Assembly: GCA_002255495.1 (NCBI GenBank) | Contig: NCAP01000009.1 | Coordinates: 1 to 38,841 of the forward strand | Length of the DNA stretch: 38,841 bases | Reading direction: 5' to 3' | From: Rhodospirillales bacterium 20-60-12 | GTDB taxonomy: Bacteria > Pseudomonadota > Alphaproteobacteria > Acetobacterales > Acetobacteraceae | Part shown: positions 25,665 to 33,683 of the stretch, piece after piece | Position numbering within the stretch: position 1 is the stretch's first letter | How the letters are laid out: each line of letters opens with the position of its first letter | Notes under the pieces: model-generated | Databases searched by the model: none | Told to the model about the DNA's origin: nothing | The model's input: the letters and a program-made list of their open reading frames with translations, nothing else | Translations under genes and position numbers: made by a program

Positions 25665-26225
25665 ATGCCGCAACGACCTGCCGCCTCCTCCGCGCCATCG
25701 TCCAGCAGGGCAACCAAGGGATCGAGAAATCCGGTGGTCTCGTCAGCACATCTGGCCGAGGGCGGGATGCCCGCTTTATCCGAAGTAGAGTTTGGCCTTA
25801 ATCTTGCAGTCAATGCGTATCACCGCTGGATGGCGCGTTGCATGGCCGCGGCGGGCGCACCGAGCCTGTCAGCCCTGGAAATTCTGATCCTCCACACGGT
25901 CCGCCACCGCGACCGACCCAAACGCTTTGCCGACATCATGCTGGTGCTCGACATCGAAGAGACGCATCTGGCGACCTATGCGGTCAATAAATTACTCAAA
26001 CTGAACTTGGTCGAGATCCATAAAAGCGGCAAGGAAAAACTGGTTCAGGCGAGTGCTTCAGGCATTGCGTTATGTGCCTCGTATGCCGAAGTGCGCGCGC
26101 AATTGCTGGTCGCGCCGTTCGCCACATCAAACGCGAACGAAGAACAATTATCATCCCTCGCCGCTTTGCTGCGTAGTCTGTCGGGCCATTACGGCCAGGC
26201 GGCGCGGGCGGCAGCGACTTTGTAA
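25665..26225 (+). CDS. MarR-like winged-helix regulator
   Basis: A 186-residue protein of the predicted winged-helix type distantly related to MarR. The family-like segments are SSAHLAEGGMPALSEVEFGL, NAYHRWMARCMAAAG, LSALEILILHTVRHRDRPK and a helix-turn-helix around ADIMLVLDIEETHLATYAVNK. The start is uncertain: ATG 25665 has GGAG about 12 bases upstream; ATG 25632 or 25635 would add about ten residues. It sits between the oxoprolinase gene (divergent) and a LivJ-like gene 26 bases downstream, so it probably controls both. The effector is unknown. Confidence 0.82.
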   Translation: MPQRPAASSAPSSSRATKGSRNPVVSSAHLAEGGMPALSEVEFGLNLAVNAYHRWMARCMAAAGAPSLSALEILILHTVRHRDRPKRFADIMLVLDIEETHLATYAVNKLLKLNLVEIHKSGKEKLVQASASGIALCASYAEVRAQLLVAPFATSNANEEQLSSLAALLRSLSGHYGQAARAAATL

Positions 26226-26251
26226 TAACCCCCCTCAACAGGAGCAGCTTC

Positions 26252-27367
26252 ATGAAAAGACGACATAGTACGAGTATGGCTTGCCTGGCGCTGGCATTAT
26301 CCGGTTACGCTCACATGGCCTCAGCCCAGGTGAAAGTGGGCTATGTCGGCCCACTGACGGGCTCGAACGCGGCCTTCGGTGCGCAATTGCAAAACGGATT
26401 TGAACAAGCGCTCGCCGACATCAATGCGCATGGCGGCGTCAACGGCAAAAAGCTCGAAGGGATTATCCTCGATGATGCCTGCGACCCCAAGCAAGCGGTC
26501 ACGGCTGCCAACCAGATGGTCACCGATGGCGTGGTGATGGTTGACGGGCATTTTTGTTCCGCCGCCACAATTCCGGCCAGCAAAGTCTATACCGAGAACG
26601 GCATCCTGCAAATCGCACCATCATCGACAGCGCCGCAATATACCGATGGCGGATCATGGAACACTTTCCGTGTCTGCGGGCGCGACGACGCGCAAGGCAA
26701 ATTCGCCGCTTCCTATATCGCCAAACATTTCAAGACCGATAAAATCGCCGTCATCGACGATAACTCAACCTACGGCAAAGGCATTGCCGATCAGGTGCGG
26801 ATCAATCTGAAAAAAGACGGCGTACCGGTGACCTTCACCTCCTCCTACACCGCCGGCGAGAAAGACTACGCCGCCCTGATCAGCCGGCTGAAACTGCAAA
26901 ATATCGACCTTGTTTATATCGGCGGCTATTACAGCGATGCGGCCTTGATGATGCGCGAAGCCGTGGCACAAGGGTTTCACCCGCAATGGTTCAGTGAATC
27001 GGCCATGGCGACGAAATTACTCTGGCAGATCGCCGGCCCCGCGGCTGAGGGCATGCTCATCACTTTCCCGCCGCCGGCCGATAAAACGCCGCAGGCCGCC
27101 AATGTAGTGAAGGAATTAGAGGCGAAAAACCAGGATCCTTCGGGCTATACTTTATATGCCTATGCCGCTTTGCAGGTCTGGGCCGAAGCCGCCAACAAAG
27201 CGCACAGCACCAAGCCGCAAATCGTCGCGCGGGAATTGAAATCGGGCGGGCTGTGGAACACCGTTCTGGGCAGTTTCAGGTTCAATAAAATCGGCGATAT
27301 TGTGCCCGTCAATTATGCCATTTACCGCTGGCATGATGGTGATTACAGCGTCGATACCACACCGTGA
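26252..27367 (+). CDS. LivJ-type ABC transporter substrate-binding protein
   Basis: A 371-residue periplasmic binding protein of the branched-chain amino acid/amide family. The signal peptide is cleaved near ASA-Q (25/26). The mature start VKVGYVGPLTGSNAAFGAQL and the two-lobe pattern (GGVNGKKLEGIILDDACDP; later DKIAVIDDNSTYGKG) are typical. AGGAG precedes ATG 26252. No permease or ATPase gene follows, so it must share a transporter encoded elsewhere or act as a sensor partner. The neighbouring oxoprolinase suggests a ligand such as 5-oxoproline, a hydantoin or an amide, but this is inference. Confidence 0.88.
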   Translation: MKRRHSTSMACLALALSGYAHMASAQVKVGYVGPLTGSNAAFGAQLQNGFEQALADINAHGGVNGKKLEGIILDDACDPKQAVTAANQMVTDGVVMVDGHFCSAATIPASKVYTENGILQIAPSSTAPQYTDGGSWNTFRVCGRDDAQGKFAASYIAKHFKTDKIAVIDDNSTYGKGIADQVRINLKKDGVPVTFTSSYTAGEKDYAALISRLKLQNIDLVYIGGYYSDAALMMREAVAQGFHPQWFSESAMATKLLWQIAGPAAEGMLITFPPPADKTPQAANVVKELEAKNQDPSGYTLYAYAALQVWAEAANKAHSTKPQIVARELKSGGLWNTVLGSFRFNKIGDIVPVNYAIYRWHDGDYSVDTTP

Positions 27368-27380
27368 AACAGGTATTATA

Positions 27381-27401
27381 TTTCTTGATCTGACCAAGAA
27401 A
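27381..27401 (+). terminator. Possible terminator after the LivJ-like gene
   Basis: TTTCTTG-atctgac-CAAGAAA forms a 7-base hairpin 13 bases after the stop codon. It is AT-rich and weak; its job as a terminator is a guess from position. Confidence 0.35.
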
Positions 27402-27451
27402 CTTTGCTGATTTGATGTTTGCAGTTCAAGTCGGCAAATGCCACATCGTCA

Positions 27452-27772
27452 TCATCGCCATGCGGTGATGACGATGCCGCCGGCAATGATCAAGCCGCCG
27501 CCTGCCAGAATACCGGGGCCGGGGCGGATGCCGAAGGCGAAGAAATTGATCGCCTGGGCCGCGAGGAAAAACAGCACGACGTAAACACCGAGCAATTTGC
27601 CGAAATCCCACGGCGGCAAATTCACCGTCACGCCATAGCTGAGCAGCACCAGACCACCGGCCAGGATCAGTCCGAGGCGCGTGAGCAATCCCGTACGGTG
27701 CAGCCCTGCCCGCACCAGCGCATCGCCACCGGCTTCGAGAAGGGCCGCCAGGAGCAAAAGAAGCGGCGTCAA
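27452..27772 (-). CDS. Small multi-pass membrane protein
   Basis: A 106-residue, very hydrophobic protein with about four membrane segments (near 2-20, 30-47, 60-78 and 85-104). It resembles small EamA/SMR-type transporters in size and layout, but I see no conserved SMR glutamate in the first helix beyond ALLEAGGDALVR, so the family is not certain. The start overlaps the stop of the Mo-cofactor oxidoreductase by 4 bases (ATGA), so the two are translationally coupled. Last gene of a minus-strand operon. Confidence 0.7.
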   Translation of the reverse strand: MTPLLLLLAALLEAGGDALVRAGLHRTGLLTRLGLILAGGLVLLSYGVTVNLPPWDFGKLLGVYVVLFFLAAQAINFFAFGIRPGPGILAGGGLIIAGGIVITAWR

Positions 27773-28443
27773 CTATAGCGCTCTTCCAGCCACGGATCGG
27801 CATTGTTATTATAGCCTCTGGTCTCCCAAAAACCCGGGTGATCGGCTGTGGCAAACTCGATCCGCTTGATCCATTTCGCCGATTTCCACAAATAGAGTTT
27901 CGGGATCATGCCGCGCAGCGGGCCCCCATGCAGCCGTTCGATCGGCTGGCCTTGCCAGGAATGCACCAAAGCCGCGTCCGTCTGATCAAACTGATCGAGC
28001 GTGACATTGGTGATATAATCATCATGCGCATGAAAAATCACATGGCTGGCAGCGGCCAAGGGCTGCACCAATTCAATGATGGTGCGCGCCGCGACACCTT
28101 GCCACTCATTATCGTAGCGCGACCATTGGGTGACGCAATGCATGTCCGCTCTATAGATTGTCTGCGGCAAGGCCATGATATCGGCCCAGCCTAACGCGAC
28201 CGCATTGCTTACAGCACCATCGATCACCAGCCGAAAACTCTCCCGCGGCACCAACGGCTGAATACCCAGATCGAGCACGGGCCAATCACTGACCAAATGC
28301 TGCCCAGGGGGCAGGCGCGTTGCGTGGTCGGCTGTTTTGCCGGTCAGCAACCGGCCCTCGCGCGCCCAATCCTGCTTCTTGCCGATCAGTTTTTCCTTGA
28401 TCGCACCGATCAAGGTGATTTTATCCGCAGGTCCGTCCGTCAT
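27769..28443 (-). CDS. Molybdopterin-dependent oxidoreductase, sulfite-oxidase fold, no export signal
   Basis: A 224-residue protein with the oxidoreductase molybdopterin-binding domain. The likely Mo-ligand cysteine is C103 in ADMHCVTQWSRYDN, and the cofactor-binding LHGGPLRGMIPKLYLWKSAK is conserved. There is no Tat or Sec signal, unlike MsrP or sulfite dehydrogenase, and no C-terminal dimer domain, so this is the short cytoplasmic YuiH-like type of unknown substrate. It lies 23 bases after purU and overlaps a small membrane-protein gene. The modABC importer in this window could supply its metal. Confidence 0.85.
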   Translation of the reverse strand: MTDGPADKITLIGAIKEKLIGKKQDWAREGRLLTGKTADHATRLPPGQHLVSDWPVLDLGIQPLVPRESFRLVIDGAVSNAVALGWADIMALPQTIYRADMHCVTQWSRYDNEWQGVAARTIIELVQPLAAASHVIFHAHDDYITNVTLDQFDQTDAALVHSWQGQPIERLHGGPLRGMIPKLYLWKSAKWIKRIEFATADHPGFWETRGYNNNADPWLEERYS

Positions 28444-28466
28444 TTGCCACCTCTGCTTGTGTTCGA

Positions 28467-29327
28467 TCAGGTGTTGAAAACCACTGTCTTTTTACCGTTC
28501 GGAATGACCCGACCTTCAAGATGATAGCGCACCGCGCGCGCCAGAACACGGCGTTCAATATCGCGCCCTTTACGCACCAGATCATCAGGCGTGTCGTTAT
28601 GCGTGATGCGCTCGACATCCTGCTCGATGATCGGCCCTTCATCCAATTCGGCCGTCACATAATGCGCCGTCGCACCGATCAGTTTCACGCCCCGCAAATG
28701 AGCTTGATGATACGGCTTTGCCCCCTTAAAGCCAGGCAGGAAGGAATGATGAATATTGATGCAGCGGCCCGCCAGTTTGGCCGCCAGCGCGTCGGAGAGG
28801 ACTTGCATATAGCGAGCCAGTACGACCAGCTCGCTATTGGTTTCCTGCACCAGTTTCCAAATCTGCGCCTCCTGCTCCATCTTGGTAATCCGGCTGACCG
28901 GCAAATGATGAAACGGAATACCATCAAGATCGATTTGGGCGAAATGCGCGGCGTCGTGATTCGACACGATGGCGCTCGGGACCATATCCAACTCGCCGAT
29001 GCGCCAGCGATACAGCAGATCGACCAGACAATGATCGAATTTCGAAACCAGCAACATCACCCGCCTTGGGCTGCGATGATCGCCGATATTCCATTCCATC
29101 GCGAAGCGATCGGCAATCGGCTTCATCCCGAGCCTGATCGCTTCGATATTTTTGTCCGGTTCAAGATCGAACGCGATGCGGGCGAAAAAATGCCCGCTTT
29201 CAGAATCGTCAAATTGCTGGGCTTCGCGAATATCACCGCCTTGTTCGAATAAATGCGCCGATACGGCGGCGACTATGCCGGGCCGGTCAATGCATGATAA
29301 CGTCAATACAAATTGCGACTTCGCCAT
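28467..29327 (-). CDS. purU: Formyltetrahydrofolate deformylase
   Basis: A 286-residue enzyme that releases formate and THF from 10-formyl-THF, balancing one-carbon pools. An N-terminal ACT domain ([20 protein letters not shown], residues 8-27) precedes the formyltransferase-fold domain with its catalytic-site segment [20 protein letters not shown] and the following [18 protein letters not shown]. Length is normal. The ATG comes 3 bases after the stop of the cupin gene. Confidence 0.95.
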   Translation of the reverse strand: MAKSQFVLTLSCIDRPGIVAAVSAHLFEQGGDIREAQQFDDSESGHFFARIAFDLEPDKNIEAIRLGMKPIADRFAMEWNIGDHRSPRRVMLLVSKFDHCLVDLLYRWRIGELDMVPSAIVSNHDAAHFAQIDLDGIPFHHLPVSRITKMEQEAQIWKLVQETNSELVVLARYMQVLSDALAAKLAGRCINIHHSFLPGFKGAKPYHQAHLRGVKLIGATAHYVTAELDEGPIIEQDVERITHNDTPDDLVRKGRDIERRVLARAVRYHLEGRVIPNGKKTVVFNT

Positions 29328-29330
29328 AAT

Positions 29331-29807
29331 CTAGGATGCCTCTGGGCTTTTATGAATCGGATCGACCCAATGGATGGTGTCAGGACGCTCCACGGGCTCG
29401 ATATCCAAATTGACCACACAGGCTTCGTTGTCGGACCGCACGACAACACATTCGAGCGCCTCATTTGCACTGGCGTTGATTTCCTGATGCGGCACAAAAG
29501 GCGGGATAAAAATAAAATCCCCCGGCCCCGCTTCGGCAACAAATTCGAGCGCATTGCCCCAGCGCATGCGCGCCCTGCCACGCACGATATAAATCACGCT
29601 TTCCAGTTCACCATGATGATGCGCACCGGTTTTCGCATCCGGCTCGATATGCACCGTGCCCGCCCATATTTTCTGGGCGCCCACGCGTGCCGCATTGATC
29701 GCCGCCGCCCGCGTCATGCCCGGGGTTTGGGCCGTGTTCGGGTCGAGCGCATTGCCCGGAATCACCCGCACCCCATGATCGCGCCAATGATGATGCTCGC
29801 TTGTCAT
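29331..29807 (-). CDS. Cupin-domain protein
   Basis: A 158-residue single-domain cupin. The two metal-binding motifs are visible: GAHHHGELESVIYIVRGRAR (His-His-Glu) and GDFIFIPPFVPHQEIN (with the second histidine). Likely a metal-dependent small-molecule binding protein or dioxygenase; the substrate is not known. ATG 29807 has an AAGGGG site upstream; the in-frame start at 29849 is less likely because it overlaps the preceding small ORF. Second gene of the operon ending with the Mo enzyme. Confidence 0.85.
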   Translation of the reverse strand: MTSEHHHWRDHGVRVIPGNALDPNTAQTPGMTRAAAINAARVGAQKIWAGTVHIEPDAKTGAHHHGELESVIYIVRGRARMRWGNALEFVAEAGPGDFIFIPPFVPHQEINASANEALECVVVRSDNEACVVNLDIEPVERPDTIHWVDPIHKSPEAS

Positions 29808-29811
29808 GTCT

Positions 29812-30015
29812 CTAATCCCCTTGCTCATGGCTCGTCGTGCCCATGGCACGATGACTGAAATCGACGTCTATAGGCAGGTCGTCAAGCGTCAGAAACGTCC
29901 CATTCACGCCCGCCACCATCAATCCGGCCGGCCGCCACACCAATATCCGGACCCTGCGATCAGGGCCCTGGCCTCCATCGGCCCGAATGGCGGTCCTGAT
30001 GACGAACTCGAACAT
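29812..30015 (-). CDS. Small conserved-looking protein of unknown function
   Basis: A 67-residue soluble protein with no recognised motif. GGAGCG precedes ATG 30015, and the stop lies 4 bases before the cupin start on the same strand, so it is probably the first gene of the cupin-purU operon. Its upstream region carries palindromic repeat modules A and E. Confidence rests on the ribosome site and spacing only. Confidence 0.5.
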   Translation of the reverse strand: MFEFVIRTAIRADGGQGPDRRVRILVWRPAGLMVAGVNGTFLTLDDLPIDVDFSHRAMGTTSHEQGD

Positions 30016-30035
30016 GAACGCTCCATGAGAGTTTG

Positions 30036-30138
30036 CTTAGGTCGATATTGGTTTAGATGGAGTCACTTGGCTCCAGTTAAACCAATGAAATTGATCGATA
30101 AAATATTTTAGAACATGTCGTTGTAAAACGATCACGCT
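30036..30138. repeat. Palindromic repeat locus with modules A and degenerate E
   Basis: Module A at about 30040-30104 has outer arms TCGATATTGGTTTAG...TTAAACCAATGAAATTGATCG and inner arms TGGAGTCA-cttg-GCTCCA. A degenerate module E follows (about 30108-30138) with TCGTT-gtaa-AACGA. Unlike the other loci it lies between two divergent genes, about 25 bases from the ATG of the small ORF at 30015. Confidence 0.8.
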
Positions 30139-30205
30139 CGAAATTGCGGCCTGCAAGGCGGCCCACGCAAGCCCATAGGTTGCCGGATGACCCGTGCTTG
30201 GGTAA

Positions 30206-30673
30206 ATGCCCGTTATGCGCCATAACATCACACGGTTTCTGCCCGTCCTGCTCGTGCCCGCTTTGCTGGCCGCTTGCGCCCTGCCAAGCCGCAAAACCAT
30301 CACCCCGGCACCGGGTATTCCGTCGCTCGAAAATCTCGACGCGCTGAAATCATTCGACGGCAAAATCCCGCTGGTCCTGATCCCGCAGGGCAATCCCGAA
30401 TTGCAGGATGCCGTGGCCGACGCTGTGAAGCGCGCTTTGGCGATCAAACCCACCGCGCAATTCAGTGTCGTCGTGACCGCCCCGCCGGTCGCCGCCGGTG
30501 CGAGCGTGCAAACCGCCGTGATGGCGCATTTGGCGCCGGAAGCCGCCCAAGTGGCCAATGCCATCGCCGGCAACGGCGTGGCACCGGGCAACATCACGCT
30601 CGCCGCCCAGCAAGCGACGCCGGATACCAAACCCCCCGTATCGCTGCCGGAAATCCTGATTTTCGTGAAATAA
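30206..30673 (+). CDS. Putative lipoprotein
   Basis: A 155-residue protein with lipoprotein signal peptide and lipobox LLAAC (acylated cysteine near residue 25). The mature part contains a compact segment with IPLVLIPQGNPELQDAVADA and then an Ala/Val-rich region; I do not recognise a family. ATG 30206 or 30215 may be the start. The stop is followed 2 bases later by the GTG of pyrD, so the two are likely co-transcribed. Inner- or outer-membrane placement is not decided. Confidence 0.72.
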   Translation: MPVMRHNITRFLPVLLVPALLAACALPSRKTITPAPGIPSLENLDALKSFDGKIPLVLIPQGNPELQDAVADAVKRALAIKPTAQFSVVVTAPPVAAGASVQTAVMAHLAPEAAQVANAIAGNGVAPGNITLAAQQATPDTKPPVSLPEILIFVK

Positions 30674-30675
30674 TC

Positions 30676-31734
30676 GTGGCCGCCTGGTTGGCATCTTCAG
30701 CCCTGCCGGCCCTGCGGCTGCTCGACCCCGAGACCGCCCATCGCATCTCCCTGCTCGCCCTCCGCGCGGGCATCGCCGGCCATGACAGCGCGCCTGACGA
30801 ACCCGTGCTCTCGATCGAGGCGTTCGGCCGGACGCTGCGCAACCCGTTCGGCCTGGCCGCCGGGTTTGATAAAAATGCCGAGGCTCTGCACGGCCTGGCG
30901 AGGCTCGGTTTCGGGTTTCTCGAAGCGGGCACGGTGACACCGCGGCCGCAGAACGGCAACCCGAAGCCGCGTCTATTCCGCCTGATCGAAGATGAAGCGG
31001 TGATCAACCGGATGGGCTTCAACAATGCAGGCCTCGCCGCGTTTTTACCAGCACTCGCCGGCGCCCCACGCGGCCTCCTGCCGATCGGCGCGAATATCGG
31101 CATCAATAAAGAGGGCGCTGACCCGGAGCGCGATTATCCGGCTTTGGTCAAAGCCGTTGCACCCCATGCCGATTACATCACGATCAACATCTCCTCGCCG
31201 AACACGCCCGGCCTGCGAGATTTACAAAACGAAACTCTTCTCGCCGGCATTCTCGACGCCATCGCCGCATCCGCCGGCGCGCATCCTGCTTTGTTCGTCA
31301 AAATTGCCCCGGATCTGGCCGACGAGGCATTGCCGGGGCTGATCGCCTTATGCATCGCGCGCGGCGTCGCCGGCCTGATCATCAGCAACACCACCATCAC
31401 CCGGCCCGGGTTGCGCAGTGCCAACGCGGTTCAAACCGGCGGGCTGTCCGGCGCACCTTTATTCGCGGCCTCAACCCGCATGTTGGCGCGCGCCCATTTG
31501 CTGGCGCAGGGCCGGCTCACGCTCATCGGCGTCGGCGGCATTGCAACACCTGGCCAGGCGCTCGACAAAATCCTCGCCGGCGCCAGTTTGCTGCAAATCT
31601 ACACCAGCCTTGCCTATCAGGGCCCCGCGATTATCCCGCGCCTCAAACGCGGCCTGGCCGCCTTGCTGATGGCGCGCAAGGTTGAAAAACTCGCCGACGC
31701 TGTTGGCGCTGACGCGGAAAGACTTGCCCAATGA
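30676..31734 (+). CDS. pyrD: Dihydroorotate dehydrogenase (quinone), class 2
   Basis: A 352-residue FMN enzyme of pyrimidine synthesis, linked to the quinone pool. GTG 30676 gives the expected N-terminal helix region for membrane docking. Signatures are NPFGLAAGFDKNAEALHGL, INRMGFNN, NISSPNTPGLRDLQ (with the class-2 catalytic serine) and the FMN-phosphate region LIGVGGIATPGQALDKILAG. An open frame extends upstream into the lipoprotein gene but is not used. The end overlaps the next gene by 4 bases (ATGA). Confidence 0.95.
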   Translation: MAAWLASSALPALRLLDPETAHRISLLALRAGIAGHDSAPDEPVLSIEAFGRTLRNPFGLAAGFDKNAEALHGLARLGFGFLEAGTVTPRPQNGNPKPRLFRLIEDEAVINRMGFNNAGLAAFLPALAGAPRGLLPIGANIGINKEGADPERDYPALVKAVAPHADYITINISSPNTPGLRDLQNETLLAGILDAIAASAGAHPALFVKIAPDLADEALPGLIALCIARGVAGLIISNTTITRPGLRSANAVQTGGLSGAPLFAASTRMLARAHLLAQGRLTLIGVGGIATPGQALDKILAGASLLQIYTSLAYQGPAIIPRLKRGLAALLMARKVEKLADAVGADAERLAQ

Positions 31735-32561
31735 CCGGTTTTGCCCTGATTGCCGCCCAATATGACGGCTTCATAGTCGATCTCTGGGGGGTCATCCATG
31801 ATGGCATCAAGCCCTTCCCCGGCGTGATCGACTGTCTGACCAAACTGCGCGAGGCCGACAAGCGGGTGGTTTTCCTCTCCAACGCGCCGCGCCGGGCTGC
31901 CTCGATCGCGCGGGTTCTGGCCGGCATGGGCATTGCGCCCGATCTCTATACCGGCATCGTCACCAGCGGCGAGGCAGTTTATCTGGGATTGCGCGATCGC
32001 AGCGGCGAGTTCGCGGATCTGGGGCGCGTGCTCGTCCATCTCGGCCCGCCACGTGACCGCAATCTGTTCCAGGGCCTTGATCTGACCGAAATCGACACCC
32101 CGGCCGACGCCGATTTTCTGCTCAATACCGGCCCCGATGACCATCATCCGCCCGACGATGCCAGCTTTTTCGACCCGCTGCTCAATGCCTCACTTGAAGC
32201 CGGGCTGCCGATGATCTGCGCCAACCCGGATTTGGAGATTGTCCGCGACGGCAAGCGCATCATTTGCGCGGGCCTGCTGGCGCAAATTTATCAGGCCCGC
32301 GGCGGCCGCGTCATCCAGCGCGGCAAACCCGATGCAGCCATTTATCAACCCGTCATGGCGTTGCTCGCGACCGATCCCGCACGCACACTGGCGGTGGGTG
32401 ACTCGCTGCGCACCGACATCGCCGGGGCGAAAGCCGCCGGCATTGATGCCGCCTGGGTGCTCTCCGGCCTGCATGATCTGCCGCTCAGCGACGCGCCTGC
32501 CTATGCCGCGCGCGAAGGGTTGAACCCGGCCGTGATTCTACCCGCCTTTCGCTGGACATAA
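31731..32561 (+). CDS. HAD-family hydrolase, subclass IIA (TIGR01459-like)
   Basis: A 276-residue HAD-superfamily protein. Motif I is DLWGVIHDG (nucleophile D17), where the usual second Asp (+2) is Trp; I believe this is a trait of this subfamily and not a local mutation. Motif II is FLSNAPRR, motif III includes KPDAAIY and motif IV is AVGDSLRTDIAGAK. Substrate is unknown; relatives are phosphatases of sugars or nucleotides. ATG 31731 overlaps the pyrD stop, so expression is coupled. Confidence 0.87.
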   Translation: MTGFALIAAQYDGFIVDLWGVIHDGIKPFPGVIDCLTKLREADKRVVFLSNAPRRAASIARVLAGMGIAPDLYTGIVTSGEAVYLGLRDRSGEFADLGRVLVHLGPPRDRNLFQGLDLTEIDTPADADFLLNTGPDDHHPPDDASFFDPLLNASLEAGLPMICANPDLEIVRDGKRIICAGLLAQIYQARGGRVIQRGKPDAAIYQPVMALLATDPARTLAVGDSLRTDIAGAKAAGIDAAWVLSGLHDLPLSDAPAYAAREGLNPAVILPAFRWT

Positions 32562-32582
32562 CCCGCAGACCAGTTCGCCGTT

Positions 32583-32760
32583 TAGATCAATATTGGTTTA
32601 GATGGAATCACTTGACTCCAGCTAAACCAATGAAATTGATCGGAAAAATATGGCTAGAGCAACATCCGATCAGGTTGAATCGTAGATACAACCTGATCGG
32701 ATAAAGTTGCTCGCCAAAATATAAGATAGAGCGGGTGCGTGATAACGCATCGAGCTCTAG
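32583..32760. repeat. Mosaic palindromic repeat locus (A, B, linker, D)
   Basis: Module A (about 32585-32645) is nearly identical to that at 15547. Module B (32657-32712) carries the same 18-base-arm hairpin, slightly decayed in the loop, in the opposite orientation to 15713-15768. The linker ctcgccaaaatataag follows at 32711, then module D (32727-32760, TAGAGC...GCTCTA). It lies between convergent HAD and dat genes; the dat stop codon (32757-32759) is part of the terminal CTCTAG. Confidence 0.85.
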
Positions 32761-33620
32761 CTGTTCTGCCCGCCATCAAGATGGCGCGAGAACATGGCGA
32801 ATAACCGGCTCGCAACCGGCCCAGGCTTGCCATCGCCCACCGGCTTGGCGTCGAGCTGCAAAATCGGTTTCACGAAGGATGTCGCCGAGGTCAGGAAAAT
32901 CTCCGATGCGCCGCGCAACTCGTCGAGGCTGAATGGGGCTTCGGAGAATCCGATAGCGGCATCGTTCAACAACCCAATCAGCGCGCCGCGCGTACAGCCG
33001 GGCAGCAAATTGGTGCCGAGCTTGCGGGTGCGCAACACGCCTTTCGCATCGACGATCCAAACGCTGGTCGATGAGCCCTCGGTCACCAGACCGTCATTGT
33101 CGATCAGAATCGCCTCGTAGGCGCCGGCCTGCCGTGCCGCCTGCTTGGCCAGCACATTGGGCAGCAGATTGACCGACTTGATATCGCAGCGGCCCCAGCG
33201 CTGATCGGGCGCGGTGATCGCACTCGCCCCCCAATGGGTGATGCTCGCCGGCAATTTCGCTCCATGGCGGGCGGTAATCACCAAAGCCGGCGGCGGCGCT
33301 ATTTTGGGAAATGCATGATCGCGCCGGGCAACACCGCGACTCACCTGCATATAAGCCAGGCCGTTGGAAATCCGGTTGCGGCGGACGATTTCACGCAGCA
33401 CATGCATCAGCGCCGGCATCGACATCGGCATGGCAATGGATATCGAAGCCAAGGACCGCTCAAGCCGGCTCATGTGCAAATCGGTATCGACAAAGCGGCC
33501 CCGATGAACGTGCAGAACCTCGTAAACGCCATCGCCGAACTGATAACCGCGATCCTCGATATTCACCTGGGCATCGCGCATCGGCATATAATGCCCGTTG
33601 ACATAAGCCACCCTGCTCAT
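32757..33620 (-). CDS. dat: D-amino-acid aminotransferase
   Basis: A 287-residue PLP enzyme of fold type IV (class IV aminotransferase). The N-terminal YVNGHYMPMRDAQVNIEDRG and GYQFGDGVYEV segments, the PLP lysine K148 in CDIKSVNLLPN, and the C-terminal EGSSTSVWIVD and SEIFLTSATSFVKPI segments point to D-alanine transaminase over the branched-chain enzyme. It interconverts D-amino acids and 2-oxo acids, feeding D-Glu or D-Ala. ATG 33620 has GAAGG upstream; a GTG lies one codon before it. Confidence 0.88.
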   Translation of the reverse strand: MSRVAYVNGHYMPMRDAQVNIEDRGYQFGDGVYEVLHVHRGRFVDTDLHMSRLERSLASISIAMPMSMPALMHVLREIVRRNRISNGLAYMQVSRGVARRDHAFPKIAPPPALVITARHGAKLPASITHWGASAITAPDQRWGRCDIKSVNLLPNVLAKQAARQAGAYEAILIDNDGLVTEGSSTSVWIVDAKGVLRTRKLGTNLLPGCTRGALIGLLNDAAIGFSEAPFSLDELRGASEIFLTSATSFVKPILQLDAKPVGDGKPGPVASRLFAMFSRHLDGGQNS

Positions 33621-33683
33621 CACCGCGCGCCTTCATCTTGCAGCCCAAGCCGGGGGCCCATCCCCTCGGCCCGGGTATATAAC

